From positions 1 through 43,068 of IMG/VR virus record IMGVR_UViG_3300005435_000028: a stretch of DNA of 43,068 nt. One strand, written 5' to 3'. A program made the translations under genes and the position numbers. This stretch comes from a virus. The notes under the pieces are model-generated. The model was not told the DNA's origin, did not search any database, and saw only the letters and a list, made by a program, of their open reading frames with translations. Below are positions 35,599 through 43,068 of this stretch, one piece after another; within the stretch, counting starts at the first letter, position 1; every line of letters starts with the position of its first letter.

Positions 35599-36050
35599 TA
35601 GGGCACCCCAATCCACTTGGACATCAGGCCGGTTCCGGGGCCAGTCGCGGCCGGAACTGACTGGAGGTAGTCATACGCTCGCGCGCAGAGTCTCGAACGC
35701 CGGACGGTGGCCGAGTCTCCGGTGCGCGTCATCGTGACGCCTTCGACGGAGAACTGCTGCCACTGACCCATCTCGTCTAGCTCATCGCCCGAGAGGATCC
35801 AGAATTCAACCTGCGCGCAGACCGCACCGTTGAGAGCGTTCAACAAGGTGGGGTCTGTCGGGTTGCCGGTGGAGTCCGTGGAGAACGCGTACCGGGCCAG
35901 CCAGTTGTCCACAAGCTCGCAAGCTCGGATGACCAGCCGGGTGATCTCAGCGGTGTCGTATGGAGGGTTGGGGATCGGAGCGTGGGCGCTCATGAACGCG
36001 ATCACGTCTGCCTCAACCGCGTACGGGGTGAATGGGTACGTGTACGCCAC
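35598..36050 (-). CDS. Head-tail connector (gp15-like)
   Basis: A 150-residue mostly helical protein (YAVEADVIAFMSAHAPIPNP, EITRLVIRACELVDNWLARY, LNALNGAVCAQVEFWILSGD) like the adaptor proteins that bind the portal (SPP1 gp15/HK97 gp6 type). GTG start has AGGAGGAAGC. Its C-terminus overlaps the stopper start. Confidence 0.75.
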   Translation of the reverse strand: MAYTYPFTPYAVEADVIAFMSAHAPIPNPPYDTAEITRLVIRACELVDNWLARYAFSTDSTGNPTDPTLLNALNGAVCAQVEFWILSGDELDEMGQWQQFSVEGVTMTRTGDSATVRRSRLCARAYDYLQSVPAATGPGTGLMSKWIGVP

Positions 36051-36113
36051 GCTTCCTCCTCAGTTTGTTGGGCTGGCCCAGCCGGAGCCGAGCCAGCCCT
36101 GATTGTCGAACGG
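36051..36113 (-). promoter_or_regulatory. Hairpin leader before the connector gene
   Basis: GGGCTGG...CCAGCCC, 7 bp with a 16-nt loop, lies between the decoration gene and the connector start. No T tail, so it is more likely a processing or stability element than a terminator. Confidence 0.4.
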
Positions 36114-36488
36114 TTACGCCGAAACCTCGTGGACCCACACGGTGCAGATGCCTGACGTGCTGAACTGAATCGAGCCGTCTGCCTGCATGTGACGCGACGC
36201 ATCGACGGTGATGACCGCGAGTGACGAGTTGCCAAGCGCGCCGGTCGTGTAGTCGCCTGCGCCGCTGCCCAGCGCCGGAGGATACGCGCCTGCCTTCAGG
36301 GTCAGCGTGGAACCACCCGCAGGGGTGGAGACCAGGAAGATGACCTTGTTGGCCTTCTTGGGGACGAACGAGTAAACGGTGGCCGCGACGGTGATCTGGC
36401 TGGCGCCAGTCGGGGCCGCTGCGGTGCCGAGCAGAAGCTCAGTGTCGCGAACGAGCCTGTCGGGGTTGGAAGCCATAGCTGATGCCAT
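36114..36488 (-). CDS. Head decoration/stabilisation protein candidate
   Basis: A 124-residue, small-residue-rich beta protein (SQITVAATVYSFVPKKANKV, STLTLKAGAYPPALGSGAGD, GICTVWVHEVSA). Its position just after the coat gene and strand-rich composition fit a decoration or capsid-stabilising protein. ATG follows AGGAGAG; a second ATG lies 5 codons in. Could also be a small head protein of other type. Confidence 0.55.
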   Translation of the reverse strand: MASAMASNPDRLVRDTELLLGTAAAPTGASQITVAATVYSFVPKKANKVIFLVSTPAGGSTLTLKAGAYPPALGSGAGDYTTGALGNSSLAVITVDASRHMQADGSIQFSTSGICTVWVHEVSA

Positions 36489-36540
36489 TGATTCTCTCCT
36501 AAGCCCAATGGGAGGGCTGGTGGGCTGGCTCGGGTGTTAT

Positions 36541-36560
36541 GCGGCTGTTACACCAGCCGC
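36541..36560 (-). other. Hairpin between coat and decoration genes
   Basis: GCGGCTG/CAGCCGC, 7 bp with a 6-nt loop, without a T tail. Possibly an mRNA-stability or partial-termination element that separates coat from downstream genes. Confidence 0.5.
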
Positions 36561-36591
36561 TGTCCACCCTCTGCTGCTTGTTCTGACTGGG

Positions 36592-37446
36592 TTAGACGGT
36601 TGACGCCGGGAGAACCGCGATGGCATCCGGGCGGATGGTCTTGCCACCGTACAAGTGGAGGCCACGCAGCGCGTCAGCGAACGTGGTCTGGAGCCTGTAC
36701 GCCTCGACCTGGTTGATCTGCTCCGCGCCTGCGAGCGCGCTGGGAACTCCAGCAAGCACCGCGTACGTGGTGGCAGGCTGACCGAACGGCGACGTGGGGA
36801 CGTTGTTGGACACGAGGATGTCGATTCCAGCCGCGCGGCCGATCTGGCCGGAGAGCAGTGCTGAATCGACGTTCGCGGCCGGGTTGGCTGCGAAGTTGGT
36901 CGAGTCGAGCAAGAGCGCGTACATCCACGGCGGGAGGATGCCGAACCTTGCGTTCATCGGCACGTTGGCCTCGTCAAGCTTCTGCTTGATCTTCGTCAGC
37001 TGGGTGTAGGCGATTGCGCCGGTCGTGATCGGGACGGCCACGCCAGCGTTCAGCTTGTTGGCTGCCTGAACGTCCGCGTACTTCCCGGACAGGAAGATGT
37101 CGTGCTTGTCCGCCATGGCGTACGCAGCCTCGACCATCGCCTGCTCCAGGATCGCTCCGGCTGCCTGGCGCTTGTCGATGTCGTCCACCTCAAACGCAAA
37201 GTAGTCGGCCTGGTCGATGACCAGGGTGCGGTCAGCTGCGCTCAGCTGCTGCACGGTGATCGCCTGTCCCACCGTGTACGTGTTCACGGTCGGCCGCGAC
37301 ACGGAGTTGATGTGGACGGTGTCACCACTCTGGGCAATCTCGCCCTCGTAATCCTTGTTGAAGACACCCGCGTAAACGTGGGCCTTCTTCAGGGACGCGA
37401 GGAGAACTGACGACCAGATCTCAGGGACGAATGTACCGAATGACAT
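36592..37446 (-). CDS. Major capsid protein, P22 coat-like
   Basis: A 284-residue coat protein. TFVPEIWSSVLLASLKKAHV then GDTVHINSVSRPTVNTYTVG, DDIDKRQAAGAILEQAMVEA and GIDILVSNNVPTS are the pattern of the P22-type (gene 5) HK97-fold coat proteins common in actinophages. ATG follows AAGGAGAGTCC. Located after the scaffold gene, as usual. Confidence 0.9.
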   Translation of the reverse strand: MSFGTFVPEIWSSVLLASLKKAHVYAGVFNKDYEGEIAQSGDTVHINSVSRPTVNTYTVGQAITVQQLSAADRTLVIDQADYFAFEVDDIDKRQAAGAILEQAMVEAAYAMADKHDIFLSGKYADVQAANKLNAGVAVPITTGAIAYTQLTKIKQKLDEANVPMNARFGILPPWMYALLLDSTNFAANPAANVDSALLSGQIGRAAGIDILVSNNVPTSPFGQPATTYAVLAGVPSALAGAEQINQVEAYRLQTTFADALRGLHLYGGKTIRPDAIAVLPASTV

Positions 37447-37534
37447 TTGGACTCTCCTTTGTAGGATTTCATGGGGTTGTGGTGTCCCTGATACACCTGG
37501 TATCTCGGACGATTACTGCCCAGCGCCTGGCTGG

Positions 37535-38170
37535 TTACTTGCCGCCGCGATTGGCGATGATGGCCTTCAGCTTGCCCTCTTTCTGGGCCTTTGCGATGGC
37601 CTCGTGGTCACCCGCCTTCCGAGCGGCAGCCAGCTGCTCCTCTGTCCACTGGTCTTGTGCGACAGGGGTCTGGGTGTTCGGATGGGTGATGTCGCTTCCA
37701 GCCTTCTGGGCACCTGACCCCTTGGGCGGTTGCGCTGCGGTGGCGCTCTTCAGCGCCGGAGTCTCCTTCACGGCCTTCTCAACGAGCGCGGTGAGGGAGT
37801 CTTTGAACTTGTCGGAGCCGGGATCCAACGCGCTGATCTCGTCGCGGAGCAGCGCCTTGGTGAGCTTGGCGTCCACGCCAGCCGCTGAGATGACCTCAGA
37901 CAGCGCCGCGTCCACCTTCAGACCTTTGATCTGACCTTCGAGCGGTTCCAGCTGCTTGATACGGGCCTCTGCCTGTTCAGCGCGCGTGGCCGCTTCCTTG
38001 GCGTTGGTGCGATACTTCGCGTTTTCCTGTCGAAGCTCCTCCACGTATGACCGTGGAAACATCTCCTGCGGAGCCGCGCCGCCAGGAACGCCTGCCGGAG
38101 CCACGATTACCTGCTGACCGGCCTGAGCCGGAGCCGGGGTCACTGGTGTCTGTTCGCCTTCGCCTGCCAT
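37535..38170 (-). CDS. Capsid scaffolding protein
   Basis: A 211-residue protein with a Pro/Ala/Gln-rich N-terminus, a coiled coil (YVEELRQENAKYRTNAKEAA, EQAEARIKQLEPLEGQIKGL), an acidic helical middle and a Lys-rich end (WTEEQLAAARKAGDHEAIAK). Charged coiled coil between portal and coat genes is typical of scaffolds. ATG follows AGGAGGCATC. Confidence 0.8.
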   Translation of the reverse strand: MAGEGEQTPVTPAPAQAGQQVIVAPAGVPGGAAPQEMFPRSYVEELRQENAKYRTNAKEAATRAEQAEARIKQLEPLEGQIKGLKVDAALSEVISAAGVDAKLTKALLRDEISALDPGSDKFKDSLTALVEKAVKETPALKSATAAQPPKGSGAQKAGSDITHPNTQTPVAQDQWTEEQLAAARKAGDHEAIAKAQKEGKLKAIIANRGGK

Positions 38171-38270
38171 GATGCCTCCTGGGCTTTTGTACCGGGCCAG
38201 CCGGTGAGATGGGTGGTGGCCGTTTCAGCCGTCTGAGCCCAATCTGAGCTTGTTCAGACCAGGTTCTAGG
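38171..38270 (-). repeat. Duplicated structural-gene leader, copy 2
   Basis: Counterpart of 33256-33354; about 80 percent identical over 99 nt by hand alignment, ending in GCCCAGGAGGCA before the scaffold ATG. The identical ACCGG-CTGGC-CCGGT hairpin lies 15-20 nt before the ribosome site. Confidence 0.75.
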
Positions 38271-38271
38271 C

Positions 38272-39981
38272 TTACTGAGCCGGTTGCGAAACGGGTTGCG
38301 ACGGAGCCGGAGCCGTCCCGGTGGTGGATCCAGGCCTCATCGGCATTGCGTCTGTCGGTTTTGGAGCGTTGGGGCCAGCCGGTTTGGCCGGGCCACCCTC
38401 AGGCACTTCGCCCGAGCCGCTTGTGACGGTCGGTGGCGGAACGTTCTCAGACTGGATCGCGGCCATCTCCTCAGCCACCATTTCAGGTGACCAATCGGGA
38501 TGAACCATCTGGATCTTGGTCTTGAGCGACAGCGCCTGGGCTTGAGTCAAGAAGTTCACCGCGTTTGCGGTGTCGATCATGCTCGCCTGGATGGACTTCG
38601 GGAACTCCATCTGGGGCCGGAACACTCCGGGGCCATCGAATTCCTGTTTGTCCACCATGAGAAGGATCTCGAAGATGTCGGCCATGGCCGATTTCCAGTA
38701 GCGGATCTTGCGGTCACGTGTCGCGAGCGTTCGAGCCTCAAGGCTGTGCACCTCAGTGGCCGTCTGCTCGATGTTTTCTGGGCCTTTCAGCCCGAACGTG
38801 GCGCCGGAGTACCCTGCTGTGGCTACGATCTGTCTGACCAGATCTTCGGCCGTCTCGGAGTGCTCCTGAGTGCGGATTTGGAACTGTTGAGGCTTGATTT
38901 CCCCATCCTGAGGGTTCATCTTCAAGCCTTCCCAGACCTCGCGCTCCAGATCGAACGTGGAACCTTGTCCGCGCCGCTGGGTCTGCAGGTATTCCTCAGG
39001 GACGATCAGCCGCGCGCGGCCCAATCGGATGTCTCTCATCCAGCTGGTCCAGACCTCGTCAAGCGCGTCAAGCATTCCCTCAACGCCTGCGTAGTCGCTG
39101 CGCCCGAGCGCGCTGGTGCGGTCAGATCGGTTCGGCCGCATGTTGGGTACGTATACGATGGGGATTCGTGGGAGAAGCGTGTTGACGTCCGCGACTAGGC
39201 CGCTGGGAAGCTCGGCCGGGTCGGTCATCGTACCCACGATGTTGGTCGTTTCAGGCATCATCGACAGCGGAACCTGTTTGCCGAGCTTATCCTGGGTGCC
39301 CTCGTACAGGCCGGTGATGATGTGGGCGCTGCCGCCTTGCATCTCGTACCGCTCCAGCTGACGGTACACCTTCTTGCCGGTGTCCATCACGACTCGCCAG
39401 ACGGTTGCCGCCACGAGACGGCCGTACAGGAATTCCGGGATCACCGCGTCAGCGTGGATCACACTCAGCAGTGGCCGGTCGGATGCGAACTCCTTGTCCC
39501 AGCCCACCTTGATGTAGACGCCTCCGAGCGCTGAGCCAACCTCTGCTCCTTCGAGGAGCGCGCCCATGATCCCATCCTGATCGAGAAGCTCATTGAGCCT
39601 GTCCTGAGCCGTTTTCGAGGTGGCCGTGGCTGTGGGCTCGTGAGCCTCCTGGATGAGCATCTTCGGAGGATCGCTGAACAACAGGTCGCTGGAGACGGAT
39701 GCGATGTCGGCCGCGAGCGGCACATGGAGCCGGACGCGAGTTGTCGCGCCGGGGATCTGCCGCGCCCAGAACATGAACCGTCGCCATACGCTGATGTACG
39801 GCTGAGCGGTTGTCGTGGGGTCAAAGAAGCCAGTTTTGTCTTGGCCTGCGTATCCGGCATAGAACCTGGTCAGGCTCTGCGGGTCGCCGCTGTACCATGC
39901 CGAGTGCTCGCCATAGCGCAAATACGCTGGGCGCCACAGAATTGGCGGCCAGGGCGTTTGCGGATCTGTCGGCAGGGCCAT
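38272..39981 (-). CDS. Portal protein
   Basis: A 569-residue portal. The N-terminus (YLRYGEHSAWYSGDPQSLTR), a central core (ADIASVSSDLLFSDPPKMLI, GGVYIKVGWDKE), SDYAGVEGMLDALDEVWTSW, and a late stretch (GYSGATFGLKGPENIEQTAT) match actinophage portals of the SPP1/gp6-like group. The C-terminus is Pro/Ala-rich. ATG has GAAGGAG upstream. It forms the packaging vertex dodecamer. Confidence 0.9.
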   Translation of the reverse strand: MALPTDPQTPWPPILWRPAYLRYGEHSAWYSGDPQSLTRFYAGYAGQDKTGFFDPTTTAQPYISVWRRFMFWARQIPGATTRVRLHVPLAADIASVSSDLLFSDPPKMLIQEAHEPTATATSKTAQDRLNELLDQDGIMGALLEGAEVGSALGGVYIKVGWDKEFASDRPLLSVIHADAVIPEFLYGRLVAATVWRVVMDTGKKVYRQLERYEMQGGSAHIITGLYEGTQDKLGKQVPLSMMPETTNIVGTMTDPAELPSGLVADVNTLLPRIPIVYVPNMRPNRSDRTSALGRSDYAGVEGMLDALDEVWTSWMRDIRLGRARLIVPEEYLQTQRRGQGSTFDLEREVWEGLKMNPQDGEIKPQQFQIRTQEHSETAEDLVRQIVATAGYSGATFGLKGPENIEQTATEVHSLEARTLATRDRKIRYWKSAMADIFEILLMVDKQEFDGPGVFRPQMEFPKSIQASMIDTANAVNFLTQAQALSLKTKIQMVHPDWSPEMVAEEMAAIQSENVPPPTVTSGSGEVPEGGPAKPAGPNAPKPTDAMPMRPGSTTGTAPAPSQPVSQPAQ

Positions 39982-39999
39982 GCTTGTACCGCGCTCCTT

Positions 40000-40653
40000 C
40001 TAGGCCAAACTGGCCTTCTCGTCAATTTTGCTGCCGTCCATGTAACGCGGTTCGCCGTGGTAGTGCTTGTACCAGCAGCTGAGAGCCACGGCCAAGACGA
40101 TGTCGTCATGGTCGCCTTCGCGCGCGTTCTCCCACGTCTCGTTACCAGCCGTGGTGAATTTCGCGCTGAAGTTCTGAAGTTCGGCCTTCAGCAGCCTGCC
40201 TTCTGGGCTTTGCACCACCTTGTAGCGGCCGGTCTGGAGGATGGCCTGCATCTTCGAGACAAGCTCACTTTTGGGCACTTCGGTCTTGGTAGCCTTCCGG
40301 CCACCCGTTATCACATATCCGCGTGGCCAGTTGTTTCCAAGTAGCTGGCGCTGGTACGCGATCTGGAACAGTTCTACAACCTTCCGGCCGACTCCGGTGC
40401 CGTCGATGATGATCTCAGCATCTTGGAGTTGGCCGCGCCGGATGATGTCTCCGACCTCGCTGATGATCGCCGGGTACTCTGTACCCAGCGGCCAGCGCTT
40501 GATGTACCGGGTCTGGTAGTGGTCATCCTCCTGGATCTCGCTGCCCTCACCCTTGAAGATGACTTCTTTGGCTGCGATGATCCGCTCGGTGACCGCCAAC
40601 GCGGTGTAGTCAACGATCTTGCCTAGGTCGATGCCGATGGTGAAATTTGCCAT
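40000..40653 (-). CDS. Terminase large subunit, nuclease part
   Basis: A 217-residue RNase H-fold nuclease: IGIDLGKIVDYTAL (first acidic site), AEIIIDGTGVGRKV (second Asp) and REGDHDDIVLAVALS (third) supply the metal-binding triad of terminase nucleases. It is a separate gene, starting at ATG in a TGATG overlap with the ATPase gene. It would cut concatemers during DNA packaging, in complex with the ATPase polypeptide. Confidence 0.85.
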   Translation of the reverse strand: MANFTIGIDLGKIVDYTALAVTERIIAAKEVIFKGEGSEIQEDDHYQTRYIKRWPLGTEYPAIISEVGDIIRRGQLQDAEIIIDGTGVGRKVVELFQIAYQRQLLGNNWPRGYVITGGRKATKTEVPKSELVSKMQAILQTGRYKVVQSPEGRLLKAELQNFSAKFTTAGNETWENAREGDHDDIVLAVALSCWYKHYHGEPRYMDGSKIDEKASLA

Positions 40654-41510
40654 CAGAACAGTGGTTCAACCTCCGTGTCGAATGCCCTGTCGATGGACTC
40701 CTGGCTGAACGCCGCGCCGGTCGTCTCCAGGAACTCGCCCATGTATTCTTGGCTGTACTGGCGCTCACCCATCCGGGCAAGCTCCTCGGCCAGGAAGTCT
40801 GGCGTGATCCGGGGACAGTCGGTGGCGATGGCCTTGATCTTCATCCACCCACGTGGGTTCGTCTTGCGGTCGTACACTGGCCCTTTGTCCCAGGCCTCGT
40901 AAAACCAGCCGCGCTTACCCTTCGGGGTGCTGAGCGCGAGGAGCCGCCCACCGCTCACAGCGAGCATGGGGCTGATCGCGTTCACGAGCATGTCGGTGAC
41001 CATCGCGGCCTCGTCAACGATGATGAGAGCCACGCCGGAGTATCCACGGATGGTGGAGTCATCACGGCCGGGGAGACTGATGATGCGGGAGCCATTCTCA
41101 AGCTCCATCGTCAGGGCCGTTTCCGACTCTGGCGCCGGGTCACTCGAAGCTTCGAGCGTCAACCGGCCAGCCTCATTCACGTCGAACAGCATCGTGTCCA
41201 CGCTCTCGCGCGGAGCCTTCCACAGCGTCTTGTATATGCCCGCAACCTTGCGGAACAACTCACCAGACTGCCGTTGGGAGGGTGAGATCAGAAGGGTGAT
41301 GGATCCAGCGTTGTAGGTGGCCTCATTGGAGGCTGCGACGCCTGCGACTGTGGACTTACCGGCCTGGCGGTGGCAGTTCAGCAGAGTCCGCGCTGCCTTC
41401 TCCTCCAGCACGAGCCGCTGCCAAGGATCAGGGTCAAAGCCAATGGTTGGGGCCATCAGCGACGGATTCAGAGCGCGAGCCAGATCAGCTTGCAGCGCGT
41501 TCCCGTTCAC
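40653..41510 (-). CDS. Terminase large subunit, ATPase part
   Basis: A 285-residue packaging ATPase. LLNCHRQAGKSTVAGVAA is the Walker A, GVALIIVDEAAMV the Walker B with catalytic Glu, and LLALSTPKGKRGWFYE the coupling motif III. The reading frame stops just after the linker (FSQESIDRAF), where most phages continue into the nuclease. GTG start, 2 nt after the stop of the upstream gene. Confidence 0.9.
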   Translation of the reverse strand: MNGNALQADLARALNPSLMAPTIGFDPDPWQRLVLEEKAARTLLNCHRQAGKSTVAGVAASNEATYNAGSITLLISPSQRQSGELFRKVAGIYKTLWKAPRESVDTMLFDVNEAGRLTLEASSDPAPESETALTMELENGSRIISLPGRDDSTIRGYSGVALIIVDEAAMVTDMLVNAISPMLAVSGGRLLALSTPKGKRGWFYEAWDKGPVYDRKTNPRGWMKIKAIATDCPRITPDFLAEELARMGERQYSQEYMGEFLETTGAAFSQESIDRAFDTEVEPLF

Positions 41511-41512
41511 TG

Positions 41513-41815
41513 TTACAGCCCGAGCTTATCTTTGAGCCAGTACACGCCGATGCCTGCAAGGATCATCCCGAGTAGGGTGCCTATCGGAGCCATGTGGAAT
41601 CCAACCCAGACCATTGGGTTGCGTTCCACGCGGTTCTGACGCTTCTCGACTGCGCTCAGCCGCTCATCCATCCGGACAAGCAAACCAGGATCCACCTTGG
41701 ACTCTCCAAGCAGATCCTGTCGCAGCTGGGTGGATGCCGCTGCTGCCTGCGCAGCTGCTGAGGCTGCCGCTCGCGCGGCCTCCTGTACGGCATCCAGTGT
41801 CTTGTTCTGACTCAT
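41513..41815 (-). CDS. Coiled coil plus C-terminal membrane helix protein
   Basis: A 100-residue protein: Ala-rich helix (AVQEAARAAASAAAQAAAAS), a second helix (LLVRMDERLSAVEKRQNRV) and one membrane helix (WVGFHMAPIGTLLGMILAGI) with a short basic end. Architecture resembles XhlA/BhlA-like or tail-associated membrane proteins; the position in the terminase region is unusual for lysis. ATG at 41815 overlaps the upstream TGA (ATGA); ATG 41833 is an alternative. Confidence 0.65.
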   Translation of the reverse strand: MSQNKTLDAVQEAARAAASAAAQAAAASTQLRQDLLGESKVDPGLLVRMDERLSAVEKRQNRVERNPMVWVGFHMAPIGTLLGMILAGIGVYWLKDKLGL

Positions 41816-42150
41816 CCGGGATTGCTGGACCATCCTTCGGGGTGATTTTCTGGTGACTCGAACTTCGCCGGACGCTGGGCTGGCACGATGATGCCGCTGC
41901 CCGCGATCCGCGCGGCCTCCCAGACCTCAAAGAACTCCCTGAGCATCTGCTTGGCTGCGTGGGCCGTCTTGGGGTCTTTCTCGTTGTTCGCCGCCATCGT
42001 GGCGCGACTCAGCGCGGTGTTGATCTCCGCGAGTCGTGGCGCCGCGCGCATGTAAAGCTCCGTCTGGAGCGCGCCGACTTGGCCGGTGAGGCTCTCAATT
42101 GCCTCCACCATCATTTCCTGCGGAAGCTTGGTTAGGTTGGGATTGCTCAA
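41812..42150 (-). CDS. Hypothetical protein between terminase genes
   Basis: A 112-residue helical protein (EMMVEAIESLTGQVGALQTE, RAAPRLAEINTALSRATMAA, AAKQMLREFFEVWEAARIAG) with a Pro-rich end. TTG start with AGGAGGG upstream. It overlaps the small terminase gene by 56 nt. Possibly a packaging accessory, unproven. Confidence 0.7.
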   Translation of the reverse strand: MSNPNLTKLPQEMMVEAIESLTGQVGALQTELYMRAAPRLAEINTALSRATMAANNEKDPKTAHAAKQMLREFFEVWEAARIAGSGIIVPAQRPAKFESPENHPEGWSSNPG

Positions 42151-42697
42151 CTTTGCCCTCCTGGAGCATCAGTCTGCTGGCGACCGCCAGGCGGGCATCG
42201 GGGTAAGGCTGTAGTGCCTCCATGATGGCTCGCCGGGTCTGTAACCACGCCTCCGTGGTCAGGATGTTGATCACTGTCGTAGGCCGTTCGTCAAGCTCGC
42301 CCGTGATACGGGCCAGAAGCTCAATTGTGGCTCTAAGCTCTCGGACGGCCGACAGCGCTTGGCCAACGTTTGGAAGGGTCAGGAAGTTGCCGTTGGCGTC
42401 CTGCCTGCCCTGTGCTTGCTCCAAGAGGTTCTTCAGGATGGGGATTAGCTCCTTCACCTGGTCGATGGCCGCTCGGCCATCCGCCTTCGCCTTGGCCTCT
42501 TGGACTGCCTTGTAGGCTGGGCTGATGTGGTTCTTCTTGTGTGCTCTGAGGGAGGATTCGTTGATGCCGTAGTGCTTGGCGATCTTGGTGACCGGCCAGT
42601 CGCCGGTGATCAGGTGGGCGTTGATCTCCTCCTGAGCCGGATGGCTACACGTCGCGCACTTTCCTCGGCCACCCTTGTGGATCGCGTTCTCGGGCAC
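42095..42697 (-). CDS. Terminase small subunit candidate
   Basis: A 200-residue protein: an N-terminal zinc-knuckle-like CATCSHPAQEEINAHL, then a helix-turn-helix (WPVTKIAKHYGINESSLRAH) and a long helical part (IDQVKELIPILKNLLEQAQG) with a polar C-terminus. DNA-binding N-domain plus oligomerisation helices and position before the large subunit fit a small terminase. GTG start with GAGGAGGG. Confidence 0.7.
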   Translation of the reverse strand: MPENAIHKGGRGKCATCSHPAQEEINAHLITGDWPVTKIAKHYGINESSLRAHKKNHISPAYKAVQEAKAKADGRAAIDQVKELIPILKNLLEQAQGRQDANGNFLTLPNVGQALSAVRELRATIELLARITGELDERPTTVINILTTEAWLQTRRAIMEALQPYPDARLAVASRLMLQEGKVEQSQPNQASAGNDGGGN

Positions 42698-42740
42698 CTG
42701 GCCCTCCTCATATGGGATTGTTCGCCTATTCGCCTACTCC

Positions 42741-42755
42741 TGCCGCGAAGCGGCA
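42741..42755 (-). other. Short hairpin before the small terminase gene
   Basis: TGCCGC-TTC-GCGGCA, 6 bp with a 3-nt loop, in the 83-nt gap upstream of the small terminase start. No T tail. It may be part of a packaging or leader structure. Confidence 0.4.
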
Positions 42756-42780
42756 AACGTGGGTACAGACGTTCGGGTGG

Positions 42781-43068
42781 TTAGCGGATTGAGCTTGGCC
42801 GGGGCTGAAGCTCCACGGTGCCGTCTTTGTAGACACGGAACACGTTGCCGACGCTGTCTGCCCTGTCCTCGAAGTCGGCCGGAGCCGCTGGGTCAGCGAG
42901 TCGGGCCACGATGTCGGCGGTGGGCACGTCAGCCTTTGGGGCCTCCGGGGCAGGCTCTGGAGCCGTCGCCGGTTCGCTCGCTGCTGGCGCTTCAGTCGGG
43001 ACACTGGGAGCCTCCGCTGCCGGAGCGGCCGGAGCCGCCTCAGCCTTCAGTTCGGCCTCAACCTGGGC
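42781..43068 (-). CDS. Ala/Pro-rich protein, C-terminal part (truncated by window edge)
   Basis: The last 95 codons of a gene that starts beyond the right edge. It begins in the window as AQVEAELKAEAAPAAPAAEA, continues with Pro/Ala/Glu-rich linker and ends ADIVARLADPAAPADFEDRA...FRVYKDGTVELQPRPSSIR. The end has a small strand-rich unit (VGNVFRVYKDGTVEL). G/C-rich third positions support the frame. A competing 92-residue frame over the same bases is Arg/Ser-rich and rejected. Function is unknown. Confidence 0.7.
   Translation of the reverse strand, partial: AQVEAELKAEAAPAAPAAEAPSVPTEAPAASEPATAPEPAPEAPKADVPTADIVARLADPAAPADFEDRADSVGNVFRVYKDGTVELQPRPSSIR

Noticed and set aside
36541-36560. Hairpin after the coat gene as a terminator
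   Set aside because: The stem is good but no T-run follows on the minus strand, and downstream structural genes have no visible promoter.
42726-43004. 92-codon frame at the right end
   Set aside because: Arg/Ser/Thr-rich shadow; a different frame gives a Pro/Ala-rich protein with G/C-rich third positions running off the edge.
1-43068. Circular closure of the window
   Set aside because: Joining 43068 to 1 would extend the truncated right-end gene by only eight codons before a stop, without ATG or GTG, so a circular genome with this cut is not supported.

Overview
This 43,068-base window is most of the genome of a tailed siphovirus-like phage. Every gene I can support lies on the minus strand, so the genome is read from right to left. 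Several signs point to an actinobacterial host: high G+C, many GTG and TTG starts, chains of ATGA/GTGA stop-start overlaps, a CHCCGKRT-type zinc-ribbon protein of a kind common in actinophages, and four early promoters whose -10 box sits 6-7 nt before an ATG (leaderless mRNAs). I see no integrase or repressor, which fits a lytic phage, but the right edge cuts a gene, so the genome continues beyond the window.

Region by region in transcription order: 42.8-40.0 kb holds a small terminase candidate, two small proteins and a large terminase split into ATPase and nuclease genes. 40.0-32.7 kb holds portal, scaffold, a P22-type coat protein, a probable decoration protein, head-tail connectors, two paralogous tail-tube-like proteins, and a tail assembly chaperone with a -1 frame extension. 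32.7-26.4 kb holds a short tape measure and one 1382-residue tail fibre/minor tail protein. 26.3-22.7 kb holds a dNMP kinase, an HD nucleotidase, a metallophosphoesterase and the lysis genes (C39-like lysin, holin), closed by a terminator at 22.7 kb. 22.6-14.2 kb is the DNA-metabolism block: an SSB-like protein, a RecB/Cas4-like nuclease, a ParB-like protein, a DNA base hypermodification cassette (amino acid:DNA transferase-like protein, P-loop kinase, TET/JBP dioxygenase), a primase-polymerase/helicase, and a gene pair joined by a textbook -1 frameshift signal. 14.1-0.4 kb is a long run of small early genes, many encoding zinc ribbons or short membrane proteins, plus endonuclease VII and a LuxR-like HTH protein.

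The most notable system is the TET/JBP + kinase + transferase cassette. No dUMP hydroxymethylase or cytosine C5-methyltransferase is visible, so I infer that hydroxymethyl bases are made in the DNA itself by the dioxygenase, then phosphorylated and substituted, possibly to evade host nucleases. The second is the frameshift at 14.5 kb: slippery heptamer CCCTTTC, 5-nt spacer and a two-part 11-bp stem, placed on the codons of an SSB-like DEIPF terminus. The third is a gene-free stretch at 5.57-6.01 kb that folds into about ten consecutive hairpins ending in a terminator, a candidate structured noncoding RNA.

Non-coding structure includes a 29-bp repeat in six copies, all in the transcription direction; four TTGTTT promoters with upstream elements spaced 11 bp apart; four symmetric copies of a 14-bp motif at 231-354; and a 99-nt leader duplicated upstream of the scaffold and chaperone genes. 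Start codons were chosen by Shine-Dalgarno sites and stop-start overlaps. Function calls are by eye from motifs; no database search was run.
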